Shown piece after piece: positions 34,536 through 42,806 of a DNA stretch of 46,097 nucleotides. The DNA is from Lachnospiraceae bacterium (lineage in GTDB: Bacteria; Bacillota; Clostridia; Lachnospirales; Lachnospiraceae). The notes under the pieces are model-generated. The model saw only the letters and a list, made by a program, of their open reading frames with translations. It ran no database searches and had not been told where the DNA came from. Both the position numbers and the translations under genes were made by a program. How positions within the stretch are numbered: position 1 is the first letter of the stretch; every line of letters begins with the position of its first letter. The stretch is taken from assembly GCA_024403375.1 (NCBI GenBank), contig JAKSRZ010000006.1, forward strand, positions 1 through 46,097, given 5' to 3'.

Positions 34536-34627
34536 GTGTTGCCCAAATGCTTTAAAGTGTTGATTCAATTATAGTTATTATAAATGGTAATAAATTCAAG
34601 TCAAGAGGAAAAAGGCTTTTTTGTCGA

Positions 34628-35440
34628 TTAAATCGTTTTTCCTAACTCCCAGAAAGCAATTGCGCCTGCTGCCGCAACATTAAGAGAATCCACGTCATGG
34701 GACATGGGGATTTTTACTATATAATCACATAACGCCAATGTCTCAGGACGGATACCTGTACTTTCGGTTCCCATAATAATTGCAAGCTTTTCTTCCTTTT
34801 TAAGAATGGGTGAATCAATAGGGAGAGAATTGTCACAAAGAGCCATGGATACGGTTTTATAACCGAAGGAATGAAGGGAGGCCATGCCGTCTGTGGGCCA
34901 ATTCTCGTCTTGACCGAAACACGTCCAAGGAATCTGAAAAACGGTTCCCATGCTGACCCTTGCAGAACGTCGATATAAAGGATCGCTGCAGCCTGCTGTC
35001 AGCAGAACGGCATCAATATTAAGTGCTGCGGCAGAGCGGAACATAGCACCGATATTGGTAGGATTCATGACATCCTCAAATATGACTATACGCTTTGAAT
35101 CCTTTAAAAGATCGGATGGAGAGACAGCAGATTTACGTTTCATGGCACATAACGCTCCACGGGTCATATCAAGTCCCGCAAGCTTACTTAATACGCCATC
35201 GGCCGCCTCATATACCGGAATATTCCCACAACGATTTATAAGTGCACTTACATTGTCACGCTCCTTTTCGTCCACAAGAAAAGAAACAGGCTCATAGCCT
35301 GCTTTCAGGGCACGATCAATAACGTTGGGACTTTCGGCGATAAAAATTCCGAGGCCGGGCTCATTAAAAGTTTTCAATTGTATTTCCGAGAGACGGGTGT
35401 ACACATCCAGCTCCGGAGCATTAAAATCTGTAATCTTCAT
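34628..35440 (-). CDS. TrmH family RNA methyltransferase (SpoU type)
   Basis: 270 aa from ATG 35440. An L30e-like N-terminal substrate domain (about 1-95) is followed by the SPOUT domain with E-D-V-M-N-P-T-N-I-G-A-M-F-R-S-A, I-M-G-T-E-S-T-G-I-R-P and S-L-N-V-A-A-A-G-A-I-A-F, the three knot motifs that bind S-adenosylmethionine. It methylates a ribose 2'-OH in tRNA or rRNA; the target is unknown. There is no ribosome binding site; an extended -10 ends 7 nt before the ATG, so a leaderless mRNA is likely. Longer in-frame extension upstream is judged not translated. Confidence 0.88.
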   Translation of the reverse strand: MKITDFNAPELDVYTRLSEIQLKTFNEPGLGIFIAESPNVIDRALKAGYEPVSFLVDEKERDNVSALINRCGNIPVYEAADGVLSKLAGLDMTRGALCAMKRKSAVSPSDLLKDSKRIVIFEDVMNPTNIGAMFRSAAALNIDAVLLTAGCSDPLYRRSARVSMGTVFQIPWTCFGQDENWPTDGMASLHSFGYKTVSMALCDNSLPIDSPILKKEEKLAIIMGTESTGIRPETLALCDYIVKIPMSHDVDSLNVAAAGAIAFWELGKTI

Positions 35441-35447
35441 GAGGCAT

Positions 35448-35456
35448 ATTGTAGCA
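35448..35456 (-). promoter_or_regulatory. Extended -10 promoter of the TrmH-type gene
   Basis: Minus strand TGC-TACAAT with the last base 7 nt from the ATG; no convincing -35 and no SD. The predicted +1 is the A of the start codon. Confidence 0.55.
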
Positions 35457-35477
35457 CATTCATCCACTAAACAGCTA

Positions 35478-35506
35478 TTGTTTTTTGGACAAAAAGTATG
35501 TAAAAT
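35478..35506 (+). promoter_or_regulatory. Promoter of the Spx/ArsC-like gene cluster
   Basis: TTGTTT, 17-nt spacer, TAAAAT, 27 nt upstream of the start at 35534. Confidence 0.6.
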
Positions 35507-35533
35507 ACACATATGTTTTTGCAAGGAGAATGG

Positions 35534-35878
35534 ATGATGAACATTCAGATTTTTGGGACAAAAAAGTGCCAGGATACCAGGAAAGCAGAACGCTTTTTTA
35601 AGGAACGGGGCATTAAATTTCAAAGTATAGATATGAAAGAAAAAGGATTGAGCAAGGGAGAACTGAACGCAGTTGTTTCAGCTGTGGGAGGACTTGAAAA
35701 CCTTATTGATCGGAACAGTAAGGATAAGGACCTTCTGGCACTTCTTCAGTATCTGTCGAAGGAAGATCAATTTGAAAAGGTGCTGGAAAATCAGCAGGTG
35801 CTTAGGACTCCGATTGTAAGAAACGGGAAAGCGGCGACGACAGGCTATGCTCCCGAAATCTGGAAAGGCTGGGAATGA
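35534..35878 (+). CDS. Spx/ArsC family (arsenate reductase-like) protein
   Basis: 114 aa from 35534 (AAGGAG 6 nt upstream). It has a thioredoxin-like fold with a single N-terminal Cys in T-K-K-C-Q-D-T-R-K and the late block L-R-T-P-I-V-R-N-G-K-A-A-T-T-G-Y. It lacks the CxxC of Spx, so it is closer to the YffB/ArsC-like branch; the exact role (reductase or regulator) is not clear. The next gene starts as this one ends (ATGATATG). Confidence 0.85.
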   Translation: MMNIQIFGTKKCQDTRKAERFFKERGIKFQSIDMKEKGLSKGELNAVVSAVGGLENLIDRNSKDKDLLALLQYLSKEDQFEKVLENQQVLRTPIVRNGKAATTGYAPEIWKGWE

Positions 35879-35879
35879 T

Positions 35880-36104
35880 ATGGCAGAAAAGAGCATTCTG
35901 ATAAAGGACACAACGAAGGAAGAAAGAATTGCCATTATAAGGGAGTGGCTTCCTGTTGATGATGGACTGGAAAGCTGCGAAATCGATTTATGGGACATGT
36001 ACAGCGATTATATTAACGGAGTACGTGAGATTGCGGAAATCAATGCTTCCTTCAGCGAAAATTTCCTTACTGAAGAGGATCTGGTAATCAGGAGAAAAAA
36101 ATGA
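35880..36104 (+). CDS. Small uncharacterised protein, 74 aa
   Basis: Starts at 35880, 1 nt after the Spx-like stop, and overlaps the next gene by 4 nt (ATGA). It is acidic and helical (R-I-A-I-I-R-E-W-L-P, E-I-D-L-W-D-M-Y-S-D-Y-I-N-G-V-R-E-I-A-E-I-N-A). I do not recognise a named domain. Coupled translation on both sides supports it as a real gene. Confidence 0.7.
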   Translation: MAEKSILIKDTTKEERIAIIREWLPVDDGLESCEIDLWDMYSDYINGVREIAEINASFSENFLTEEDLVIRRKK

Positions 36105-36367
36105 GTCTGTTCGATTCTTTCAAAACAAAAGATTCTTTGCTTGAGAGACTGGTGGGAGAAATATCCTCCAATATGGCCAACAATTATAAGGATGCTGCAC
36201 AGGCGGCATATAAGGAACTGATTGACAGGTTCGAGGAGATGAAAGAAGCCGGAAAGCTTAACGAAAAGCAAAGAGCAAGATACGAGGCAGTGATTTCCTC
36301 GTATTCAGGAAAACTTAAGGGGTATAGCCATAAGGATCAGAAACCTTATTGGGCAAGTGAAAAATAG
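36101..36367 (+). CDS. Small helical protein, 88 aa, unknown function
   Basis: ATGA overlap with the previous gene. It is almost wholly helical with heptad-like spacing (A-A-Q-A-A-Y-K-E-L-I-D-R-F-E-E-M-K-E-A-G-K-L) and a basic C-terminus. No membrane segment or known motif. It is 11 nt before the PIG-L gene, in the same likely operon. Confidence 0.65.
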   Translation: MSLFDSFKTKDSLLERLVGEISSNMANNYKDAAQAAYKELIDRFEEMKEAGKLNEKQRARYEAVISSYSGKLKGYSHKDQKPYWASEK

Positions 36368-36378
36368 AGGAAGAAAAA

Positions 36379-37146
36379 ATGTCATTAACCGGGGTTATTG
36401 TAAACAAAGTTATTAAACTTCCAAAGGTAACAGACTTTAACAGCTACCTTTTTGTGGGACCGCATCCTGATGATATCGAAATCGGTGCCGGAGCACTGAT
36501 TTCAAAGCTTATACGAATGGGGAAAAAGGTTTCCTTTATTATTTGTCTTGACGGACGCTTCGGCTCGGTAAACTGTCCGTTGCTGACAGGTATGGAGCTT
36601 GTAAAGACAAGACAAAAGGAAGCTCTTCAGTCCGCTGAAATGTTAGGCGTAAAGGATGTGCGATTCCTTGGCTTTTCTGATGGTGGTTTCTATGATCCGA
36701 AGGAGCTGGAACGTACATTGGTAAAAACCATAGGAGAAATCGGACCTGATATTATTTTCGGACCCGACCCTGATATGCGAAATGAATGTCATAAGGACCA
36801 TATCATGGTGGGAGAAGTATTGAAAAGAATAGGATATTTGACATCCTTCACAAATATTATGGATGAATACGGAGCAAAAGCCACAGACCTTAAGGCTATG
36901 GGGTTCTTCATGACAGATAAACCTAATTCATACGTCAAGGTGTCAAAGGCGGATTTTGAAAAGCAGGTGAAAGCCGTATTTGAATGCCATCTCACCCAGT
37001 ATCCCAAGAACTCTGAGCTGGCGAAAAATGTGGAACTTTATATGAGAGTAAGGTCATTTGACTATGGCTTGAGAAAATTCGGAACCCATGGGGAATGCTT
37101 CAGAATATTGGATTCCATGAGAATGCATTGCCTTCCTGAGGGCTGA
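36379..37146 (+). CDS. PIG-L/LmbE family deacetylase
   Basis: 255 aa. The zinc motif H-P-D-D-I-E-I-G (about 30-37) and the later H-x-D-H (C-H-K-D-H, about 137) are intact, with D-G-R-F-G-S in between. Members remove acetyl groups from N-acetylglucosamine-type sugars (GlcNAc-PI, mycothiol or bacillithiol precursors). The substrate is not readable; a thiol-cofactor or surface-glycan role is possible, and an Spx-like gene lies nearby. AGGAAG precedes the start. Confidence 0.88.
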   Translation: MSLTGVIVNKVIKLPKVTDFNSYLFVGPHPDDIEIGAGALISKLIRMGKKVSFIICLDGRFGSVNCPLLTGMELVKTRQKEALQSAEMLGVKDVRFLGFSDGGFYDPKELERTLVKTIGEIGPDIIFGPDPDMRNECHKDHIMVGEVLKRIGYLTSFTNIMDEYGAKATDLKAMGFFMTDKPNSYVKVSKADFEKQVKAVFECHLTQYPKNSELAKNVELYMRVRSFDYGLRKFGTHGECFRILDSMRMHCLPEG

Positions 37147-37162
37147 AAACGAAAGGACAGAT

Positions 37163-37339
37163 ATGGGAGAAATTATATATAAGGTTGCAAGAATTGACGG
37201 AGATTACGCATTCCTCGTTATTCCTGAAAGACCTGAACTGGAAGAAAAATGTGTGGCAAGAGCTCTGCTTCCGGACAGCATCAGAGAGGGTAGCGTCCTG
37301 AAGTACGAAATGTTTGAATATGAGCTTCTTGAAGCGTAG
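37163..37339 (+). CDS. DUF3006-like small protein, 58 aa
   Basis: ATG 37163 (AAAGGA 6 nt upstream) to TAG 37337-37339. The sequence runs V-A-R-I-D-G-D-Y-A-F-L-V-I-P...A-L-L-P-D-S-I-R-E-G-S-V-L-K-Y, matching the small beta-barrel pattern of DUF3006 proteins (G-D-x-A...LP...REGDVL). The function of DUF3006 is unknown. It is 13 nt before the GH43 gene and in the same direction. Confidence 0.7.
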   Translation: MGEIIYKVARIDGDYAFLVIPERPELEEKCVARALLPDSIREGSVLKYEMFEYELLEA

Positions 37340-37352
37340 TATCGGAGGAAAA

Positions 37353-38264
37353 ATGAAAAGTAAAAACCCTATTATTTCATCAATTTACACAGCAGATCCC
37401 GCACCCATGGTGTATGACGATACCCTTTATCTTTATACAACTCACGATGAGGATGTGCTTATCAATGATTTTTATACGATGCTGGACTGGCGCTGCTTTT
37501 CAACAAAGGACATGGTGAACTGGACCGATCACGGAAAAATCTTTTCTTTGGATGATATTGAGTGGGCAGACGACAGAGCATGGGCTCCTCAGTGCTGCGA
37601 GAGAAACGGTAAGTTCTATCTCTACTGCCCCGTACATAAGAAGAACGGCGGCATGGCCATTGCTGTGGGCGTGTCCGATTGCCCCACAGGTCCCTTTAAG
37701 GATCTTGGATATCCGCTTGTGGATGAAGGGGATTGGAACGATATCGACCCTACAGTGTTTATTGATGATGACGGTCAGGCTTACCTTTATTTCGGAAACC
37801 CTGAGCTTCGTTATGTTCTTTTGAATGAAGATATGATTTCTTATAATCAGGAGGTTGGAATTCAGAAGATTCACATGACTGTCGAAGCCTTTGCAGAGGG
37901 CGGTCACATGACGGGAACAACCTATGGTGAGGGCCCCTGGTTCTATAAGAGAAACGGCAAGTACTACATGGTATTTGCGGGCTTCCATAAGGACATTCAT
38001 CAGGAGCATCTGGCATATTCAACTTCAGACAGCCCTGTAGGACCTTGGAAGTACGGTGGTGTGCTTATGTCAGAAGAGGGCGGCACCTTTACCAACCATC
38101 CCGGAATATGCGATTTTAAAGGACATTCATATTTGTTCTACCATACAGCACAGCTGGAGGGCGGAAGTCTGTTCCACAGAAGTGTGTGCGTGGCAGAATT
38201 TGAATACAACGAAGATGGCTCCATTGATACCGTAAAAATGTGCGATGGAGTGGAAGAAGTATAG
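37353..38264 (+). CDS. Glycoside hydrolase family 43 protein
   Basis: 303 aa from 37353 (GGAGG 4 nt upstream). Five-bladed propeller GH43 with all three acidic residues: the base Asp in T-A-D-P-A-P-M-V-Y, the pKa-tuning Asp in D-I-D-P-T-V-F-I-D-D, and the acid Glu in Y-G-E-G-P-W-F-Y-K-R. No signal peptide, so it is intracellular. Likely substrates are arabinose- or xylose-containing oligosaccharides; the subfamily cannot be fixed. It complements the GH115 locus although about 27 kb away. Confidence 0.92.
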   Translation: MKSKNPIISSIYTADPAPMVYDDTLYLYTTHDEDVLINDFYTMLDWRCFSTKDMVNWTDHGKIFSLDDIEWADDRAWAPQCCERNGKFYLYCPVHKKNGGMAIAVGVSDCPTGPFKDLGYPLVDEGDWNDIDPTVFIDDDGQAYLYFGNPELRYVLLNEDMISYNQEVGIQKIHMTVEAFAEGGHMTGTTYGEGPWFYKRNGKYYMVFAGFHKDIHQEHLAYSTSDSPVGPWKYGGVLMSEEGGTFTNHPGICDFKGHSYLFYHTAQLEGGSLFHRSVCVAEFEYNEDGSIDTVKMCDGVEEV

Positions 38265-38265
38265 C

Positions 38266-38796
38266 TTAAATTTCTATAGTTTTATTATTACGTAAATATC
38301 TGAAGGTTTCTTTTTCACCCTTATCTATAAGCATCTGAAGAAGAAACCTTATTTTTTTCTCTGTTTCGGGATGAATTTCCCAGCTCAGACACTCGCGCTC
38401 CAGATACTCGAGGGGCTTGTAATCATTGTATTCCTTACCATTGTATACCTTTGAAGCGGCTACTCGGTCGCAGAACATTTCTTTTACGTAATTGTCGGGC
38501 ATGGGGACAGGAGACATTTTCCTTGTTTTTGGATCACTGTCTGTCCAATACTCGTAGTGATGCTTGTTGCGGCCCTTATGGTGCATCCATGCGACGCTGT
38601 AACCGATTTCCAGACGCTCATCCCTGATGGGAGAGTGCTTGCCGGAATAGTATTTTGCTCCCTGAATGAATTCTGTGGGAGAGTATTTGGAAAGGTCATG
38701 AAAAAGGCCCTGAAAACCGATGCCGGCCTTGAAACAGTTTCTCATTACCATGTGTCTGTGCTTTGTTATTGTCTTAAAATGTCCAAAAGGATTCAT
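38266..38796 (-). CDS. DUF5662 family protein
   Basis: 176 aa from 38796 (GGAG 6 nt upstream; an ATG 12 nt earlier overlaps the SD). Conserved blocks are K-H-R-H-x-V-M (about 12), G-L-F-H-D-L-S-K-Y-S-P-T-E-F (about 30) and the His-rich W-M-H-H-K-G-R-N-K-H-H-Y-E-Y-W (about 70). The H-D and HH patterns suggest metal binding, as in HD-type proteins. Family function is unknown. The stop is 1 nt from the convergent GH43 stop. Confidence 0.85.
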   Translation of the reverse strand: MNPFGHFKTITKHRHMVMRNCFKAGIGFQGLFHDLSKYSPTEFIQGAKYYSGKHSPIRDERLEIGYSVAWMHHKGRNKHHYEYWTDSDPKTRKMSPVPMPDNYVKEMFCDRVAASKVYNGKEYNDYKPLEYLERECLSWEIHPETEKKIRFLLQMLIDKGEKETFRYLRNNKTIEI

Positions 38797-38888
38797 GATA
38801 AACTCCATTAGTATTTCTATATGGTAAAATATATCACAATTTGGTATACTTTACAGAGTTTTTTTGTTTATTTGGAAGAGGTACCGAC

Positions 38889-40367
38889 ATGGCACTGACT
38901 AAATCAAGCTTTATACGCGGCTATCAATGCCCCAAAATGCTTTGGATGGATGCGAATTTGCCGGAGGCTGCGGACAACTTAATTATAAATGAGGATTTTG
39001 CCGCCATGGGTAACACGGTGGGAGATCTGGCAAAGGGCTATTTCGGTAAATTTGTGGAAGTGCCTTTTTCTCATAATAAGAAAAAGATGCACACAAAGAC
39101 TATGGACCTTATGGAAGCAGGTATTACAAACATATGCCAGGCTTCATTCAGCTGGAACGGAAATTTTTGCAATGTTGATATCCTCAGATGCTTTGAGGAT
39201 CATGTTGATATTGTGGAGGTTAAAAGCTCCATCAAGGTCAGTGATGTATTTTTGTACGATATGGCATACCAATATCTGATTCTTACTCAGTGCGGACTTA
39301 AGGTTGAGCATGTGTACAATCTGCATCTGAACAAGGACTATGTTCGTAAGGGAAAGCTCAGTATAAAGAAGCTGTTTGAACTTACGGATTGTACGGAAGA
39401 AGTCATCAAGCGTCGACAGTTTGTAAAAGAGAAAATACGTGAAATAAATAAGACGGTAAAAAGTCAGGAGGAGCCGGAGGTGGAGCTTTCGGAATCCTGT
39501 TCTATGCCTTATGACTGTGTTTACTGGAATTATTGTTCAAGAAAGCTTCCTAAGCCAAATCTTTTTGATGTCCATGGAATGCAGAAAAACAAGCAATTTG
39601 ATTTGTATCGTGATGGTGTAATCAGTTTTCAACAGCTGGCGGAAGCACCTGCAGGTGTAAGTGAGAGTCAGCTTCAGCAGGTCCTTTTTGAATTGGAGAA
39701 TCGTCCTCCGTATGTGGACAAGAAGGCTATAGGCGAGTTTTTGAATACCTTAAGCTATCCATTGTATTATCTGGATTTTGAGGCATATAATCCTCCGATT
39801 CCCGAATTTGACGGGGTATCACCTTATATGCAGGTTCCCTTTCAATATTCCCTTCATGTTCAGAAAACAGAAGGGGGCCCTCTGGAGCACTACGAGTTTC
39901 TCGGAAAAGAGGGCGAGGACCCGAGAAGAGCTTTGGCGGAGCACCTGGTGGCAGATATTCCCAAGGACGTTTGTCTGCTGGCATACAATAATACTTTTGA
40001 AGAGTCGGTTATCAGCAAGCTGGCCGGCCAGTTCCCTGATCTTTCGGAGCACCTTATGAACATTCACGGCGGCATAAAGGATCTGATGGTGCCCTTCAGA
40101 AATCACAGCTATTACTGTAAGGCAATGAACGGCTCATACTCCATAAAGTATGTGTTGCCTGCCATGTGCCCTGATGACCCTGAGCTGGATTATCACAGGC
40201 TTGACGGGGTGCATAACGGAGCGGAAGCCAGTGCAACCTTCAGGGATATGTGCGGCTTTTCTGAAGAAGAAGTTATTAAGAGCCGCGAGAATCTGCTTAA
40301 GTATTGTGGCCTCGATACCTACGCAATGGTAAAAATAGTTGAGAAGCTTTATAAGCTTGTTAAATGA
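38889..40367 (+). CDS. Cas4-like nuclease fused to DUF2779 (DnaQ-like) domain
   Basis: 492 aa from 38889 (GGAAGAGG upstream). The N-terminal half (about 1-225) is Cas4/RecB-like: C-P-K-M-L-W, V-D-I-L-R...D-I-V-E-V-K-S-S as the PD-(D/E)XK core, and C-S-M-P-Y-D-C-V-Y-W-N-Y-C completing an iron-sulfur site. The C-terminal half (about 290-490) is DUF2779, with D-F-E-A-Y, Y-N-N-T-F-E and C-G-L-D-T-Y-A-M as an RNase H-like 3'-5' exonuclease triad. No CRISPR array or cas1/cas2 lies nearby. It is probably a stand-alone DNA repair or defence nuclease (inference). Confidence 0.85.
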   Translation: MALTKSSFIRGYQCPKMLWMDANLPEAADNLIINEDFAAMGNTVGDLAKGYFGKFVEVPFSHNKKKMHTKTMDLMEAGITNICQASFSWNGNFCNVDILRCFEDHVDIVEVKSSIKVSDVFLYDMAYQYLILTQCGLKVEHVYNLHLNKDYVRKGKLSIKKLFELTDCTEEVIKRRQFVKEKIREINKTVKSQEEPEVELSESCSMPYDCVYWNYCSRKLPKPNLFDVHGMQKNKQFDLYRDGVISFQQLAEAPAGVSESQLQQVLFELENRPPYVDKKAIGEFLNTLSYPLYYLDFEAYNPPIPEFDGVSPYMQVPFQYSLHVQKTEGGPLEHYEFLGKEGEDPRRALAEHLVADIPKDVCLLAYNNTFEESVISKLAGQFPDLSEHLMNIHGGIKDLMVPFRNHSYYCKAMNGSYSIKYVLPAMCPDDPELDYHRLDGVHNGAEASATFRDMCGFSEEEVIKSRENLLKYCGLDTYAMVKIVEKLYKLVK

Positions 40368-40386
40368 TGGAAGTGGGTGAATTATA

Positions 40387-41299
40387 ATGATGTTCAGAAT
40401 AACCTTTACAACAGTTGCCATTATGCTGTTATACGCCTTGCCGGGATTTTTGATGGTGAGAACCAAACTTATTAAGCAGGAATCAATATCGGCCTTCGCA
40501 TCAATGCTGATGTACGTATGCACTCCTGCACTGACTTTTTATTCATTAAATAAGATTGAGTACTCAGCGGAGATAATGGGAAAGCTGGGACTGTTTTTTG
40601 TCATCGCTTTCTTCATTATGCTGGTATTTGCGACGCTTGCCTTTCTTGTTTTCAGAAAGAAATATGAGGAACGCCAATACAGAATCTATACAATAGCAAG
40701 CTTTCTGGGTAACTGTACATTTATGGGAGTGCCCCTTCTGGAGGCGCTTTTTCCTGAGGCACCAATTGCGGTGGCCTACTCCATAGCATTCTTCCTGGCA
40801 ATGAACATTATCTGCTGGACCTTTGGTTCTTATGTGATTACTCAGGACAGAAAATACATAAGCCTTAAAAAGGTGTTTATTAATCCTGCGGTACTCTCTG
40901 TTATTGTGGCAGTACCCCTGTGGATGCTGGGCTTTCCGCTTCCTGGAATGCTTATGGATTCCATTTGGCAGAATGACCACACCTCTTTGCATGATGGTGC
41001 TTGGAATGCGACTTGCGACGCTGACCTTCAAGACTGTTTTTGGCAATCCCATGCAGTATGTGGTAGTGGCAATAAAGCAGCTGGCACTGCCTCTGGTTGC
41101 ATATCTTGTTCTTTTGCTTATTCCGGCGGACCCCATACTTGAAAGTACACTGTTCATAATTTTCTGTACGCCTATTGCCAGTGTTGTGCTGAACTTTGCG
41201 GAAATGCTTCACGAAGGACAGGAGACGGCAGCGGGATGCGTACTTCTTGGATCAATGTTAAGTATTGTAACAATACCCGTATTAAGCTTGCTTTTGTAA
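40387..41299 (+). pseudogene. AEC family (auxin efflux carrier-type) transporter, frameshifted
   Basis: The first frame runs from ATG 40387 and gives normal AEC sequence to about residue 193 (G-F-P-L-P-G-M-L-M-D-S-I), then nonsense to 41142. From about 40967 the +1 frame continues correctly (G-R-M-T-T-P-L-C-M-M-V-L-G-M-R-L-A) to the stop at 41299. Removing one T from TTT at 40964-40966 restores a single frame of about 303 aa, the normal size with ten membrane segments. Either the gene is broken or there is a one-base sequencing error. AEC proteins export small organic anions or malate. Confidence 0.88.
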
Positions 41300-41318
41300 T
41301 AACTGAAGGGAGAAACAA

Positions 41319-42695
41319 ATGGTTATTTATCACACAAATGATGTGCATGGTAATTATGATTTTCTTAGGAAAGTTCATGTTTTTCTTAAGGAGAACAGAA
41401 CTGAGGAAGACTTCTATTTCGATTCAGGAGACTACTGCGACCTGAAGAACATCATAGTACAAGCTGATAAGGGTGATCTTGCCATGCAGCTTATAATGAC
41501 CTGTGGTCTTGACATGATGGCTGTGGGAAATAACGAAATAGATCTGACAAATGAAGCACTTACAAAACTGGTGAATAAATATCCGCTTATCAGTGTAAAT
41601 CTTACCGATAATGACGATAGGTGTCCGGAGGGACTTGCAGGCAGCAGAATTTTGGAAAAGAACGGAAAACGATTTCTTATTATCGGCCTCTCACCATATT
41701 ACGCTTATGGAATGGTGGCCGGTAAATACAACATTTTCTATGAAATGGGAAATCTGCACACTGTTAACCCTTTTGATCTGGTGGGAAAAGAACTGGAGAA
41801 GAGCAAGGGCCAATATGATTATTGTATTTTACTTTCACATAGCGGCATTGCAGTGGATGACATAATAAAAGAAAAATACCCCGAAATAGACCTGTATCTG
41901 GGCGGTCACTGCCATTCGGTGATAAATGACGGAAATTACAATCAGTGCGGCAGGGGTGATTATCTGGGAAAGATAACTCTGGACATTACAGATGACGGCA
42001 TAAAGATAGTAAAAAACGAACTGGTGGATGTGAAGGCTTGCGTTGCTGATGATGCAGAGGATGAAGAATTTGACACTATACTCGGCGATATTTCCGCAAA
42101 GGCTGATGCAATTACGATGAAGGAGATTCCTGCAGCGGGTGAACTCCTTTTTGATGCCTTTAAGGAATGTGAGACAGTTAACTTCATATGTGATTGCCTC
42201 TATAAACACTTTGGCGGTGATTTCACATTTATGCATAATGGAATTGCGGAATACGGCCTGAAAAAACCTGTTTCAAGAGGAAGCCTTATAAAAACCTTCC
42301 CCTCAAAGCTGAATCCTACATTTTATAAGATAAAAGGTGCAAAGGTGCTTGAGGCGTTGAAGCTTTCCCTTGATGATGATTATATTAGACAGGACGGACA
42401 GGGAGCGGGCTTCAGAGGAAGCGTTCTGGGAACACTTTGCTTCAGTCACAACGTGCAAATTGAAACCAGCCCTCTTAAAATGTACCTGAACGGGGAAGAA
42501 CTGGACCCCGAAAAAGAATATCAGATTGTTACCGATGACTATCTCCAGCGAGGCTCAGGCTACAAGTGCCTGGGAGTACCGGATGAGGAAGCAAGCTACG
42601 ACCCTTGGTTTATAAGAGACCTGGTGGAGCATTATCTCATGGATGAGGAAATGTATAAGCAGGCTAAAATTCGCCGAACCAGAGAGAAGAAGTAG
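41319..42695 (+). CDS. 5'-nucleotidase/UshA-like metallophosphoesterase, cytoplasmic
   Basis: 458 aa, starting behind GGGAGAAAC. It has an N-terminal metallophosphatase domain with all metal motifs: H-T-N-D-V-H-G (5-11), F-D-S-G-D-Y, V-G-N-N-E-I-D, L-L-S-H-S-G and G-G-H-C-H. A C-terminal 5'-nucleotidase domain (about 280-440) follows (F-M-H-N-G-I-A, L-Q-R-G-S-G-Y). There is no signal peptide, unlike classical periplasmic or surface UshA, so it probably acts in the cytoplasm on nucleotides or related phosphoesters. Confidence 0.9.
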   Translation: MVIYHTNDVHGNYDFLRKVHVFLKENRTEEDFYFDSGDYCDLKNIIVQADKGDLAMQLIMTCGLDMMAVGNNEIDLTNEALTKLVNKYPLISVNLTDNDDRCPEGLAGSRILEKNGKRFLIIGLSPYYAYGMVAGKYNIFYEMGNLHTVNPFDLVGKELEKSKGQYDYCILLSHSGIAVDDIIKEKYPEIDLYLGGHCHSVINDGNYNQCGRGDYLGKITLDITDDGIKIVKNELVDVKACVADDAEDEEFDTILGDISAKADAITMKEIPAAGELLFDAFKECETVNFICDCLYKHFGGDFTFMHNGIAEYGLKKPVSRGSLIKTFPSKLNPTFYKIKGAKVLEALKLSLDDDYIRQDGQGAGFRGSVLGTLCFSHNVQIETSPLKMYLNGEELDPEKEYQIVTDDYLQRGSGYKCLGVPDEEASYDPWFIRDLVEHYLMDEEMYKQAKIRRTREKK

Positions 42696-42696
42696 C

Positions 42697-42741
42697 TCAC
42701 CTTACAAAACTGTAATGTGCAACACCTGTTTTGTTAGGTGA
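42697..42741 (+). repeat. Inverted repeat downstream of the phosphoesterase gene
   Basis: TCACCT-T-ACAAAAC (42697-42710) pairs with GTTTTGT-T-AGGTGA (42728-42741): 13 bp with one T-T mismatch and a 17-nt loop. No T tract follows, so it is either a weak terminator or a structured part of the vanZ leader. Confidence 0.6.
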
Positions 42742-42764
42742 ATCGATGTCAGGAAAAGTGAGAA

Positions 42765-42797
42765 CCTCCTATAATCAGATTATAGATTTCATGGGAG
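42765..42797 (+). promoter_or_regulatory. Hairpin covering the ribosome binding site of the VanZ gene
   Basis: A perfect 8-1-8 inverted repeat (42769-42785) lies between CCTCC (42765-42769) and GGAGG (42794-42798), which can pair. The SD of the VanZ gene could thus be hidden, giving translational control. Confidence 0.5.
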
Positions 42798-42806
42798 GAA
42801 TAAAAA

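Noticed and set aside
35441..35623. Long N-terminal extension of the TrmH-type protein
   Set aside because: The extension has no ribosome site, is Cys/Phe-rich unlike the family, and contains the divergent promoters.
38889..40367. CRISPR-Cas locus
   Set aside because: Only a Cas4-like domain is present, fused to DUF2779; no repeats, cas1, cas2 or effector genes are seen.
42697..42741. Rho-independent terminator after the phosphoesterase gene
   Set aside because: The stem is good, but no T tract follows on the plus strand; kept only as an inverted repeat.
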